Source: HXMU1420-13 sp024742815 (GTDB lineage Bacteria; Bacteroidota; Rhodothermia; Balneolales; Balneolaceae). Taken from it: a DNA stretch of 64,000 nucleotides. The translations under genes were made by a program, and so were the position numbers. Shown here in pieces: positions 36,599 through 45,562 of this stretch; position 1 is the stretch's first letter, and each line of letters opens with the position of its first letter. The stretch is taken from NCBI GenBank assembly GCA_024742815.1, contig JANSXX010000013.1, forward strand, positions 1-64,000, in the 5' to 3' direction. The notes beneath the pieces were generated by a model, which did not search any database, was not told the DNA's origin, and worked only from the letters and a program-made list of their open reading frames with translations.

Positions 36599-37858
36599 TT
36601 ACACGAATAGTTTCACTGTTTTTCTGATAATATCAACACATTCTAAGAGTTGATCTTCAGTCATAACAAGTGGTGGTGCAAATCGGATAATATTACCATG
36701 CGTTGGTTTGGCCAGTAATCCATTATCCTTGAGAGCAAGGCAGAATCTCCAAGCGGTATCACTTTCTGGAGTATCATTAATAATCACTGCATTCAATAAA
36801 CCACGCCCGCGAACTTTCACGAATAGAGAAGTAGAATCTACGATTTCCTGCATTTTTGCTCGGAATAATTCGCCGAGTTTTCGAGCATTTTGCGCAAGTT
36901 TCTCTTCTTCAACAACTTCAAGTGCAGTCATTGCAATTTTGCAAGCCAACGGATTTCCACCATAAGTAGAGCCATGTTGTCCGGGTTTTATCACTTCCAT
37001 GATTGTATTATCAGCCAGAACCGCAGATACGGGATATGCTCCTCCTGATAAAGCTTTTCCAAGTATGAGGATGTCGGGCTTAGTATAAGTCTTGCCTCGT
37101 TCACATTTAGCAGCACAATCACAATTTCCACAAATAGCCAATAACGACCCTGTACGAGCGATCCCGGTTTGTATTTCATCAGCCATAAATAAAATATTGT
37201 TTGACCGGCATAATTCGGCTGCTTGTTTAATGTAATCATCATCCGGTACAACAACTCCCGCTTCCCCTTGGATAGGTTCGACCAAGAACCCAACAACATT
37301 GGGTTGTGCGAGCGCTTCTTTTAATGCATTGATGTCGTTGTAAGCTACTTTTACGAAACCTTGTGTATAAGGGCCGAAATTCTTTTTCGCATCAGGATCA
37401 TTAGAGAAGGAAATGATAGTGGTTGTACGGCCATGAAAGTTATCTTCGCAAACCACGATTACCGCTTCATTTTCGGCGATGCCCTTTTTTTCGTAACCCC
37501 ATTTTCGTGCAATTTTTATAGCAGTTTCTACAGCTTCTGCACCTGTATTCATCGGAAGTACTTTTTCTAGTCCAAAATACTCGGTCATGAACTGCTCATA
37601 TTCGCCCAATATATTGTTATAAAACGCACGAGAAGTTAATGTGAGAGTTTTGCTTTGATCAATAAGTGTTTGAGTTATTTTTGGATGACAATGCCCTTGG
37701 TTTACGGCCGAGTAAGCCGATAGAAAATCGAAATATTTATTTCCCTCCGGATCCCACACAAAAACACCTTCGCCTTTTGCTAACACTACGGGTAGTGGAT
37801 GATAATTATGTGCTCCGTATTGATCTTCGAGTTGAATAGCTTTTTCTGATGATATCAT
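36599..37858 (-). CDS. rocD: ornithine--oxo-acid transaminase
   Basis: Class III aminotransferase transferring the delta-amino group of ornithine. EKAIQLEDQYGAHNYHPLPVVLAKGEGVFVWD is the RocD signature; PMNTGAEAVETAIK, LFMADEIQTGIARTG and LILGKALSGGAYPVSAVLAD (PLP lysine) follow. The start at 37858 (MISSEKAIQ) is used; the ORF open to 37891 adds eleven residues not seen in the family. A Cys-rich insertion C-x2-C-x-C-x3-C (ICGNCDCAAKCERGKTY) sits before the PLP Lys region. Neighbour of lat. Confidence 0.93.
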   Translation of the reverse strand: MISSEKAIQLEDQYGAHNYHPLPVVLAKGEGVFVWDPEGNKYFDFLSAYSAVNQGHCHPKITQTLIDQSKTLTLTSRAFYNNILGEYEQFMTEYFGLEKVLPMNTGAEAVETAIKIARKWGYEKKGIAENEAVIVVCEDNFHGRTTTIISFSNDPDAKKNFGPYTQGFVKVAYNDINALKEALAQPNVVGFLVEPIQGEAGVVVPDDDYIKQAAELCRSNNILFMADEIQTGIARTGSLLAICGNCDCAAKCERGKTYTKPDILILGKALSGGAYPVSAVLADNTIMEVIKPGQHGSTYGGNPLACKIAMTALEVVEEEKLAQNARKLGELFRAKMQEIVDSTSLFVKVRGRGLLNAVIINDTPESDTAWRFCLALKDNGLLAKPTHGNIIRFAPPLVMTEDQLLECVDIIRKTVKLFV

Positions 37859-37981
37859 AGTGTAATTTTTGACTCCTAAAAATTTTCTCAAAAATAATAA
37901 ACAACCGAATAGGAACCTTAGATTTTCTTTAAAAAAGGATTGATGTTTTATGTGAATGAGCCTTATATTACAAATCTACAC

Positions 37982-38048
<67 letters not shown>

Positions 38049-38054
<6 letters not shown>

Positions 38055-38330
38055 CTAATAAAAGCGTCGTTTCTCAATCGGAACGACGCTTTTTTTATTT
38101 AGGGGGTAATATGTTTAAGGTATACGCACTGTATTCACCGAATCATGATAAGATATATGTAGGGTATAGTTCGAATTTGCAAGCTCGGATGCGTTCGCAC
38201 AACGAACTTGGTAAAAAGGGGTGGACGATAAAGTACAGACCGTGGGAAATTGTGTTCACTGAATCATTTGCAACCAAAGCCGAAGCAATGAAGCGAAAGC
38301 GAGAGCTGAAGTCAGCAAAAGGGAGAGAGT
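38049..38330 (+). repeat. direct repeat unit A (tRNA 3' end + terminator + GIY-YIG)
   Basis: This stretch recurs at 38461-38742 with a constant offset of 412. By eye 13 of the first 272 bases differ (about 95% identity). It begins with the last bases of the tRNA (CCGCCACT) and ends in the GIY-YIG coding region. Confidence 0.9.
38060..38097 (+). terminator. tRNA terminator, first copy
   Basis: AAAAGCGTCGTT and AACGACGCTTTT form a 12-bp stem around TCTCAATCGG, followed by more T. It ends the tRNA transcript but also lies between the tRNA and the GIY-YIG gene. Confidence 0.85.
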
Positions 38331-38371
38331 ATGTTTGGAAACAAGTTGCTCTCAAATATGATTTGAGCTAA
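38111..38371 (+). CDS. GIY-YIG nuclease-domain protein, copy A
   Basis: An 86-residue single-domain protein: VYALYS and IYVGYS are the GIY and YIG strands, then ARMRSHNE (catalytic Arg region), and FATKAEAMKRKRELKSAKGREYVWKQV (Glu and the C-terminal motif). AGGGGG precedes the ATG at 38111. The open frame extends upstream through the tRNA to 37940, but that part is only the translated tRNA. Comparison with copy B shows strong purifying selection. Function unknown; DNA cleavage is the family activity. Confidence 0.85.
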   Translation: MFKVYALYSPNHDKIYVGYSSNLQARMRSHNELGKKGWTIKYRPWEIVFTESFATKAEAMKRKRELKSAKGREYVWKQVALKYDLS

Positions 38372-38468
38372 TCGGGCTCATATCCGCCAAATGGCGGACG
38401 CAGGTTCTTCCGAAGGAATCCAAACAGGAGAATCCTTACTGAAACCCGACCACTGGCGGGCCGCCACT
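38372..38468. pseudogene. corrupted fragments of an initiator tRNA between the two GIY-YIG copies
   Basis: TCGGGCTCATA (38372-38382) matches the tRNA at 38008-38018, CGCAGGTTC (38399-38407) matches its T arm, and CCGCCACT (38461-38468) its 3' end. Between them are short hairpins: TCCGCCAAATGGCGGA (38383-38398), TTCCGAAGGAA and CCCGACCACTGGCGGG. The first extra sequence sits just after the CATA of the anticodon loop. The remainder does not fold as a tRNA. Confidence 0.6.
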
Positions 38469-38742
38469 AATAAAAGCGTCGTTTCTCAATCGGAACGACG
38501 CTTTTTTTATTTAAGGGGCATTATGTTTAAAGTATATGCACTGTATTCACCGAATCATGATAAGATATACGTAGGGTATAGTTCGAATTTGCAAGCTCGG
38601 ATGCGTTCCCATAATGAACTTGGTAAAAAAGGGTGGACGATAAAGTACAGACCGTGGGAAATTGTGTTCACTGAATCATTTGCGACCAAAGCCGAGGCAA
38701 TGAAGCGAGAGCGAGAGCTGAAGTCAGCAAAAAGGGAGAGTA
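38461..38742 (+). repeat. direct repeat unit B
   Basis: Second copy of the unit at 38049-38330, including tRNA 3' end, terminator and most of the GIY-YIG ORF. Confidence 0.9.
38472..38509 (+). terminator. terminator, second copy
   Basis: Identical stem AAAAGCGTCGTT/AACGACGCTTTT and T-run at a 412-nt offset from the first. There is no intact tRNA in front of it. Confidence 0.8.
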
Positions 38743-38765
38743 TGAGTGTATTGGCGGTTACTTAA
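38523..38765 (+). CDS. GIY-YIG nuclease-domain protein, copy B with altered C-terminus
   Basis: Eighty residues; the first 70 match copy A with a single substitution (K to E in MKRERELK). After LKSAK the frame shifts relative to copy A (one extra A in an A-run and loss of GA), so the usual GREYVWKQV tail is replaced by RESMSVLAVT. The core GIY, YIG, Arg and Glu residues remain. It may be active or beginning to decay. Start is the ATG at 38523. Confidence 0.75.
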   Translation: MFKVYALYSPNHDKIYVGYSSNLQARMRSHNELGKKGWTIKYRPWEIVFTESFATKAEAMKRERELKSAKRESMSVLAVT

Positions 38766-39159
38766 ACGATACCCGTTACAATAATAATTTATTCACACGT
38801 TATACCTTGTACACTTGGAATCTAATTTAGTTGGTTCTGCTCGGCACAAAAGGTTTGTTATTGCGCTCTGATATTTCTCTTGATTATTACCTTATTATAA
38901 AATAAAGGGAGCTTAATTTTTATCAGATGATTGTTGGAATTGCAATTGCAACTTAATAAGTTGTACGCCTAATCGTGTTTAATTTAAAAGGAAGGACAGA
39001 TTTGATTCATAAATTACTATCAAATACGTTGTTCCCGTTACTTTTTAAACACAGAACATTTCAATTGTACTTAAGTATTGAGTCAATTAAATTCATCTAA
39101 TACTATTTAAGATGGGAGAGATTCCATCTAAAACAAAAACCAAACATAAGAGGTCATCT
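38766..39159 (+). promoter_or_regulatory. long susC leader with palindromes
   Basis: This 394-nt gap holds no convincing ORF. It contains a 20-bp near-perfect palindrome (GTTGGAATTGCAATTGCAAC, 38933-38952, one unmatched pair) overlapping a 6-bp hairpin CAACTT-AAT-AAGTTG (38949-38963). AT-rich stretches around 38880-38920 could hold the promoter. A ribosome site AGAGG precedes the ATG at 39160. Confidence 0.4.
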
Positions 39160-42100
39160 ATGTTCAAAAAGCTACTAACATTGTTAGTTTTTGCCTTATT
39201 GTCTGGTAGTTTGTACGCACAAGTATCCATTTCGGGTACTGTTACAGACGCTGAGACAGGGGAGACTCTTCCTGGTGTAAATATCCTGATCACAGAGCTG
39301 CAGAGAGGTGCGGCTACTGATGTTGATGGTGATTACACTGTGAATAACGTTCCCGCGGGCACATATACAGTAAGAGCCACATTCGTTGGTTATCAAACTT
39401 TCACGGCGACTCTCCAGGTTGGCAACCAAAATGTAGACTTCGACATTGCTCTAGAATCCGATGTATTCGGTCTGGATGATGTGGTAGTAACTGCTTTCGG
39501 TATTCAACGCGAGCGTCGGGCACTTGGCTACGGTGTTGCTGAAGTTTCTGCTGAAACAATCGAAAACAGAAGCGATCCAAACATCGCACGCTCACTTTCA
39601 GGATCACTACCAGGTGTTGATATTACATCTTCAGGTGGTTTAACAGGTTCTGGAACTGATATCGTGATTCGTGGTCTTACATCTTTAACAGGTTCAAATC
39701 AGCCGCTATGGATTGTAGACGGCGTACGATTCGACGGTGGTTCTAACGCAACTAGTGGTTCATTCACTGGTGGTGGACAGCAAGTAACCCCTAACCGTTT
39801 CCTTGATTTAGATCCTAACAATATCGCAGACGTAACTGTTCTAAAAGGGCTAAGCGCAACTGTACTATACGGTGAGCAAGGTCGTAACGGTGTAATCATT
39901 GTTACTACTAAATCTGGTTCTTTTTCTTCTGGAGATGCTCCAGCAGGCTTCTCTGTAACAGTGGATCAATCCATTTACGCTACTGAAATTTCATCTCGTC
40001 CTGACTACCAAGATACTTATGGTGGTGGATTCGATCAGAATTTCGGTTGGTTCTTTAGTAACTGGGGTCCTCGTTTCGATACTGACAACCCATCATTGTT
40101 TGGTTCAGATTACATTGGAACTGATGCTGACGGTACTATTTTAATCGAGCATCCATTACTTCAGAATGCTACTCAAGCAGAAGCATTCCCTGAGTTAGTA
40201 GGTGTAGGTTACCGTTACGAAGCAAAACCAGATCCACTAGATGCATTCTTCAGAACTGGATTGGCATCTAACACTAGTTTAAATATCTCTGGTGGTACTA
40301 ACGATCTTAGAATCAATGCAAACTATTCTCACAGTGGTGAGGAAGGTTTTACGCCTAACAATGATCTTACGCGTGACGCATTCTCTATCGGTGCTAACTA
40401 CAAGATTAGCGACCGTTTAAGTTCTCAAACTACTTTTAACTTCAGTTTAACCGATGTTAATACACCTCCTAGTTCAGCTGGTGGTGGTTCAGGTCCTGCT
40501 GCTGCGGGTGGTACCCCTGGTGTATTTGGTTATGTAATGTTTACCCCTCGTTCTATCGATTTAGGTGGTATTCCATACATTAACCCTGTAACAGGTGGTT
40601 CAGCGTACTATCGTTCTGGTAACGATATTCCTAACCCACGTTGGATTGCGGAACGTACAGGTTACAATAACCTTACCGACCGTTACTACGGTAAAACTGA
40701 AATGAATTTCAAAGCTGCTGATGGCGTAAACTTAGTTTACCGTTTAGGTTACGATAGTTACAACGAATATCAGGAGTATTTCCAGGATGCAGGTGGTGTA
40801 GAGCCGGCTGACTTCATCAACGGTTACTACCAAACAATTTCTCAGCGTAGTGTATCTTGGGATCATAACGTTAATGCATTGCTTTCTTTCCAGGTAACAG
40901 AAGATGTATCTCTTGATGCAACTTTAGGTGCTCAGTATGTTTCTGACAGATTTGAGCGTCAGGGTCTTGAAAGCGTTGAAATGATTGTAACTGGTTTCTT
41001 TAACCATAACAACTTCTTGAATACATCTGCAGGTAACAGTTTAGGCGGTGGTGGTTACCAGCGTTTAGTTGAAACTGAAAATGCCGGTGTTTTTGCTGAA
41101 GCTACTATTGGTTTCCAGGATTTCATTTACTTAAACGTTGCTGGTCGTAATGATTGGTTCTCTACTCTAGAAGCTGACAATCGTTCAATCTTCTATCCAT
41201 CTGCTAGTGTTTCTTATGTACTATCTGATCACTTAGATATTACTTCTGATGCATTGACTTACTTAAAAATCTTTGCTGGTGTGGGTAGTTCAGCTGGTCA
41301 GCCTAGTGCTTATTCTACAAGAAGTACATTAGGTACTAATGCACGTGCATTTGCTTTCAATGATGGTTCTGTAGTAACTACCAACTTCACTTCAAACTTC
41401 TTAGGTAACCCTGACTTGAAGCCAGAGCTACACACAGAATATGAGGGTGGTGTTGATATTCGTTTCTTTAACGATCGCGTAGGTTTAAGTGCTTCTGCAT
41501 ATGCAAGAACTACTTCTGACTTGATTACTTCTGCTGATTTGGATCCTGCAACTGGATTTACTTCAACGCTTACTAACATTGGTGAAGTTCAAAACCAAGG
41601 TTTAGAATTAACACTTAACGCTACTCCTATCCAGTCAGATCTGCGTTGGGACATCCAAGCAAACTTCTTTACAAATCGTTCTGAAGTAACTGAACTTGGT
41701 GCTGGTCTTAACAGAATTCAGATTGGTGGTGGTTTCACAACACGTGGTAACTTCGCGATTAAAGGCGAGCCATATGGTGTAATGTTAGGTTCTAGAATTG
41801 AGCGTGTAACGCAAGAACTAAAAGACAGTGATCCAAATTTTGCTGACGTAGCTATTGGTACTCCTATTGTAGGTTCTACCGGTAACTATATCGAGCAAAA
41901 CGATATTGGAATTATTGGTGATCCAAACCCAGATTGGGATCTAACTTTAAACAACACGTTCCGTTACAAAGGTGCTTCACTTTCATTCCAGGTTGATTAT
42001 CAGCAGGGTGGAGATATGTTCTCTGTATGGATTAGTACACTTATGGCACGTGGTTTAACTACAGATACCGATCGTGTTGATAGAAATAACACATTCATCT

Positions 42101-42459
42101 TACCAGGTGTTAACGAGTCTGGCGATCCTAACACAGTTCAGATTTCACCTAGTGGTGTGTTCTTCAGTAACTTCGGCTTTGGTGCGGATGAACTACGTGT
42201 ATATGATATGACTCACATTCGTCTTGCGAACGTAGCTCTATCTTACGATCTGCCAACTAGCTTGTTAGGTAATACTCCATTTAAGCAAATTACCTTGTCA
42301 GTTACTGGTGATAACCTTTGGATGTATGCTTTCAATGTGCCTGAAGGTAGTGGATTCGACCCGAATGTTAACTCAATCGGTGGTAACTCACGTGGATTTG
42401 ATTACTTAACCGGTCCTGCTGCGCGCAGATTCGGTGGTAGTGTAAGATTCCGATTCTAA
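39160..42459 (+). CDS. SusC/RagA-type TonB-dependent outer membrane receptor
   Basis: A 1,099-residue receptor. Signal peptide MFKKLLTLLVFALLSGSLYA, then a CarboxypepD_reg-like domain (VSISGTVTDAETGETLPGVNILI...GTYTVRATFVGYQTF), the TonB-box-like DDVVVTAFG, the plug (SLPGVDITSSGG, VIRGLTSLTGSNQPLWIVDGV) and a long beta-barrel ending in the aromatic GSVRFRF. I start at 39160 because the upstream ATG at 39112 adds non-signal residues. It pairs with the SusD-like lipoprotein 27 nt downstream to import a glycan or peptide ligand, which the sequence does not reveal. Confidence 0.95.
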   Translation: MFKKLLTLLVFALLSGSLYAQVSISGTVTDAETGETLPGVNILITELQRGAATDVDGDYTVNNVPAGTYTVRATFVGYQTFTATLQVGNQNVDFDIALESDVFGLDDVVVTAFGIQRERRALGYGVAEVSAETIENRSDPNIARSLSGSLPGVDITSSGGLTGSGTDIVIRGLTSLTGSNQPLWIVDGVRFDGGSNATSGSFTGGGQQVTPNRFLDLDPNNIADVTVLKGLSATVLYGEQGRNGVIIVTTKSGSFSSGDAPAGFSVTVDQSIYATEISSRPDYQDTYGGGFDQNFGWFFSNWGPRFDTDNPSLFGSDYIGTDADGTILIEHPLLQNATQAEAFPELVGVGYRYEAKPDPLDAFFRTGLASNTSLNISGGTNDLRINANYSHSGEEGFTPNNDLTRDAFSIGANYKISDRLSSQTTFNFSLTDVNTPPSSAGGGSGPAAAGGTPGVFGYVMFTPRSIDLGGIPYINPVTGGSAYYRSGNDIPNPRWIAERTGYNNLTDRYYGKTEMNFKAADGVNLVYRLGYDSYNEYQEYFQDAGGVEPADFINGYYQTISQRSVSWDHNVNALLSFQVTEDVSLDATLGAQYVSDRFERQGLESVEMIVTGFFNHNNFLNTSAGNSLGGGGYQRLVETENAGVFAEATIGFQDFIYLNVAGRNDWFSTLEADNRSIFYPSASVSYVLSDHLDITSDALTYLKIFAGVGSSAGQPSAYSTRSTLGTNARAFAFNDGSVVTTNFTSNFLGNPDLKPELHTEYEGGVDIRFFNDRVGLSASAYARTTSDLITSADLDPATGFTSTLTNIGEVQNQGLELTLNATPIQSDLRWDIQANFFTNRSEVTELGAGLNRIQIGGGFTTRGNFAIKGEPYGVMLGSRIERVTQELKDSDPNFADVAIGTPIVGSTGNYIEQNDIGIIGDPNPDWDLTLNNTFRYKGASLSFQVDYQQGGDMFSVWISTLMARGLTTDTDRVDRNNTFILPGVNESGDPNTVQISPSGVFFSNFGFGADELRVYDMTHIRLANVALSYDLPTSLLGNTPFKQITLSVTGDNLWMYAFNVPEGSGFDPNVNSIGGNSRGFDYLTGPAARRFGGSVRFRF

Positions 42460-42486
42460 TAAGAGACATTGAAAAATATTATTGAT

Positions 42487-44151
42487 ATGAAATTTAGAAA
42501 TAGTTTATTCGTACTCGCATCATTGCTACTGTTTACAGTACAATGCGAGATTATCGGTGACGATAAGTTAGATAGTCCGAATTCTCTACCACCATCGGCG
42601 GTAGACCCGGATTTCTTGTTGAACCAAATTCAATTAGAAGCTCGCTCGGTGTACCGTGCAGCAGCTTCAGTTGGTGGAGAAATGACCCGTATGACTTACA
42701 TGTTCGGTGACACTTACGCAAATGCGTTTTCACCTAACTCATTTAATGGTATCTACGGAAATGCATACAACGATCAGTTCAAAGATACAGATAACCTTTT
42801 ACCAATCGCTGAAGAGCGTGGTTTCACTATCCATGCTGGTATGGCGAAAATTTTGAAAGGTTACACTTTGCTTGTATTGGTTGATATGTTTGGCGACATG
42901 CCATACTCAGAAGCACTAGATGCAACCAACTTTAATCCTTCTTTGGATAGTGGTGAGTCTATTTATAACGAAGCCATTGCTTTGTTAGACGAAGGTATTG
43001 CTGATATCGATGATGGTATAGCAAACTCTGCTCCAATTCCAGATAACGACTTCTATTACGGTGACGAAAGCACTGCTAATCAGTTAGATTATTGGAAAAG
43101 AGCTGCAAATACTTTCAAGCTTAAAGCACATTTGAATACAGGTAACACTGCAGGTGCAACTGCTCTTGTAGCTGATGCTGCTAACTCTCTGATTATTGAT
43201 GAAGATCAAGATTTTGATTTCCAATACTCATTGAACGAAGTAGATCCTGATTCACGTCACCCTGAGTATTCTGGAAACTACATTGATAACACTGGTGCCG
43301 GTGATTACATGGCAGTTAGTTTCATGAACTTGTTGTTGAACGACAAGGATGACATGGATCCACGTATGCGTTATTACTTCTACCGTCAGACAACATCTGA
43401 TACTCAGGATATTAACGAAAATACATGTATTGCTTCTTTCGCTCCTCCACATTTCGATGCAGACGATCCATACTGTCTGTTAGGTGATGGTTGGTGGGGT
43501 CGCGATCACTTGATCGATGACGGTATTCCACCAGATGGAGAACTAAGAACTACTTGGGGCGTTTACCCGGTAGGTGGTTTATTCGACGGTTCCACCGGCG
43601 GATCTGCTGACCGTGGTGATGGACTCGGTGGTGCTGGTTTCGAGCCAATCATGTTATCATTCTTTACTCAGTTTATGATTGCTGAAGTTGAGTTAACTAT
43701 GAATAATGATCCGGTAGCTGCAAAAGCTGCTTTAGATGCTGCAATGCAGGGATCGTTCGATAAAGTTGCTGACTTCGGTGAAGATTTAGCTGATGCTACT
43801 CCTTTCGCTATTACTCAGGCTGCTGTAGATGATTACATCGCTGAAGTAACTACACGATGGGATGCAGCTAACAACAATAATAAACTACGCCAGATTATTC
43901 GTGAGTATTACTTTGCTGTATTCCCTAATGGATACGAGGCATATAATGCAATGCGTAGAACTGGATTCCCTGACAGAGATGACAACTTACAGCCTGCACG
44001 TTCTCCGAACCCAGGTAACTGGTACAGATCTGTTCTTTACCCAGCTAACATGACTGAGAGAAACGAGAACGTAGATCAGAAGTCTAATGCTGACATCCTT
44101 CAAGGACCTTTCTGGGATCCGAACAAGGGAAGTACAAAGTTTAATTTCTAA
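42487..44151 (+). CDS. SusD/RagB-like outer membrane lipoprotein
   Basis: A 554-residue protein with lipoprotein signal MKFRNSLFVLASLLLFTVQC; the start is the ATG at 42487 rather than the TTG at 42469. The SusD/RagB TPR-like fold is suggested by NAYNDQFKDTDNLLPIAEERGFTIHAGMAKILKGYTLLVLVDMFGDMPYSEAL, characteristic of the SusD-like-2 group, and a C-terminal KLRQIIREYYFAVFPNGYEAYNAMRRTGFPD. It caps the SusC barrel and captures substrate at the surface. Confidence 0.95.
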   Translation: MKFRNSLFVLASLLLFTVQCEIIGDDKLDSPNSLPPSAVDPDFLLNQIQLEARSVYRAAASVGGEMTRMTYMFGDTYANAFSPNSFNGIYGNAYNDQFKDTDNLLPIAEERGFTIHAGMAKILKGYTLLVLVDMFGDMPYSEALDATNFNPSLDSGESIYNEAIALLDEGIADIDDGIANSAPIPDNDFYYGDESTANQLDYWKRAANTFKLKAHLNTGNTAGATALVADAANSLIIDEDQDFDFQYSLNEVDPDSRHPEYSGNYIDNTGAGDYMAVSFMNLLLNDKDDMDPRMRYYFYRQTTSDTQDINENTCIASFAPPHFDADDPYCLLGDGWWGRDHLIDDGIPPDGELRTTWGVYPVGGLFDGSTGGSADRGDGLGGAGFEPIMLSFFTQFMIAEVELTMNNDPVAAKAALDAAMQGSFDKVADFGEDLADATPFAITQAAVDDYIAEVTTRWDAANNNNKLRQIIREYYFAVFPNGYEAYNAMRRTGFPDRDDNLQPARSPNPGNWYRSVLYPANMTERNENVDQKSNADILQGPFWDPNKGSTKFNF

Positions 44152-44167
44152 AATCAGGATAATCGAA

Positions 44168-45178
44168 ATGAGAAAATTAAAGTATATAATCGCTTCAATG
44201 TTGGTGGTTACCACATTGATTCAGTGTGATGCTCTTGTTGGTGATCCTGAGCTTCCGATTCCTCTCGATGAGACGTTGGAAAACACAGGTGCCTTTTTAA
44301 GAGTACTTTCTGTAGAGTCATCAGGATTTGACGTAGCAGATTTAGCTGCTGCAGCTTATACCTTTACTGGTGAAATTCAGGATGTAAACAATGGTGCTGA
44401 TGTAGAAACAGTAGATTTCTACGTTGCATTTCGTCCTGCAGACAGAACTAATCCAGGTGTTGATGAGCCTAATAATCCTATCAAGACTTATACAGCTGAT
44501 CAATTCACTACTCGTGAAGCTTCTGGATTACCTAGTGCACAGTTTAGTGTAACACTTAACGAAATTTTAGCTTACTTAAATATCACTCTTAATGACTTAG
44601 CATTAGGTGATAATTTTGAGATTCGTTGGGTACTTACTACTAAAGATGGAACTGAGTTTACTAACACCGACGCCAGCCCAGCTGTAACCGGTGGTTTCTA
44701 CCAGTCTCCTTACTTTGCACGTGCAGGTGTTGTACAAAGTATTCCTGAAACTATTTTCTTGGGTGAGTACACTTTTACTCAATTAAATAATGGTGCTACT
44801 TTTAACCCATTATTCGGTGCTACATTTGTAGGTGAACTTCAAATTAATCCGTCAAACACGCTAAATGGTCGTATCATCCGTGATGTGGCTTATTTACCAC
44901 AGTTTGGTGGATTTAATTTTGACATGCCATTTACATTCTTCCGATTCCAAGACTTCCAGGCATTTACTGCCGCAGATAACTGGGTTTCATTCCCTGGTTC
45001 TGTTGATCCTTCTGTAGGATGTGGAATTGGTCTTGTATTTGGAAACGTACCAGATGAAACCAAATCATCATTTGATGTTGATGATGATAGTCAATTCACG
45101 TTTACTATCATTGACAATGCAAATAGCGATTGTGGTGGTGCTCCAGCAGAAGTACAATTCACAGCTACTAAAAACTAA
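44168..45178 (+). CDS. lipoprotein of unknown function, third gene of the Sus operon
   Basis: 336 residues from the ATG at 44168 with a lipoprotein-like signal ending TTLIQC. The mature part is beta-rich, with an Asp/Asn/Thr-rich region (GEIQDVNNGADVETVDFYVAFRP) and C-terminal QFTFTIIDNANSDCGG. Not matched to SusE/SusF by eye. Its place after SusC/SusD, 16 nt downstream, suggests a surface accessory that helps bind the same ligand. Confidence 0.7.
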   Translation: MRKLKYIIASMLVVTTLIQCDALVGDPELPIPLDETLENTGAFLRVLSVESSGFDVADLAAAAYTFTGEIQDVNNGADVETVDFYVAFRPADRTNPGVDEPNNPIKTYTADQFTTREASGLPSAQFSVTLNEILAYLNITLNDLALGDNFEIRWVLTTKDGTEFTNTDASPAVTGGFYQSPYFARAGVVQSIPETIFLGEYTFTQLNNGATFNPLFGATFVGELQINPSNTLNGRIIRDVAYLPQFGGFNFDMPFTFFRFQDFQAFTAADNWVSFPGSVDPSVGCGIGLVFGNVPDETKSSFDVDDDSQFTFTIIDNANSDCGGAPAEVQFTATKN

Positions 45179-45202
45179 TAGTTAGTAGTAGTTAACCTTT
45201 TT

Positions 45203-45234
45203 AAGCCTGTGCACGAAAGTGTACAGGCTTTTTT
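45203..45234 (+). terminator. Sus operon terminator
   Basis: AAGCCTGTGCAC (45203-45214), loop GAAA, GTGTACAGGCTT (45219-45230; one G-U pair), then T6. A textbook intrinsic terminator. Confidence 0.9.
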
Positions 45235-45562
45235 GTGTTCGGTAATTAGCTATTTCAAAAGGAGAAACTTAGTTCACCTATTTGAAACCAATTTTTAAGT
45301 ACAGACATTAGATTGGATCAGGTTAATTAGTAAGGAAATACAGATTACTACAATCGATTTATCATGAATTGGGCACTCTCTATCAAACATATAAGCGAAA
45401 ACAAGTATTTGCTTTGATGTGGATCTCCTAAATGTACCGGTTTAACTAGGGGGTATAAGACTTAATGGCTAATCTGAAATCAATAGTTCAAATATTGTAG
45501 TGATGTAAGTAGATGAGATGGTGATGATCTCTAAATAAGAGCCTTTCTCCGAAACAATTCAG
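45235..45562. other. intergenic, nothing recognised
   Basis: 328 nt between the convergent Sus operon and the GWxTD genes. I see no ORF, no strong inverted repeat and no tRNA here. Confidence 0.6.

Noticed and set aside
38391..38522. N-terminal extension of GIY-YIG copy B
   Set aside because: It reads through the broken tRNA fragments and terminator; the domain starts at 38523.
39112..39159. Upstream ATG of the SusC gene
   Set aside because: It would add a polar 16-residue stretch in front of a clear signal peptide.
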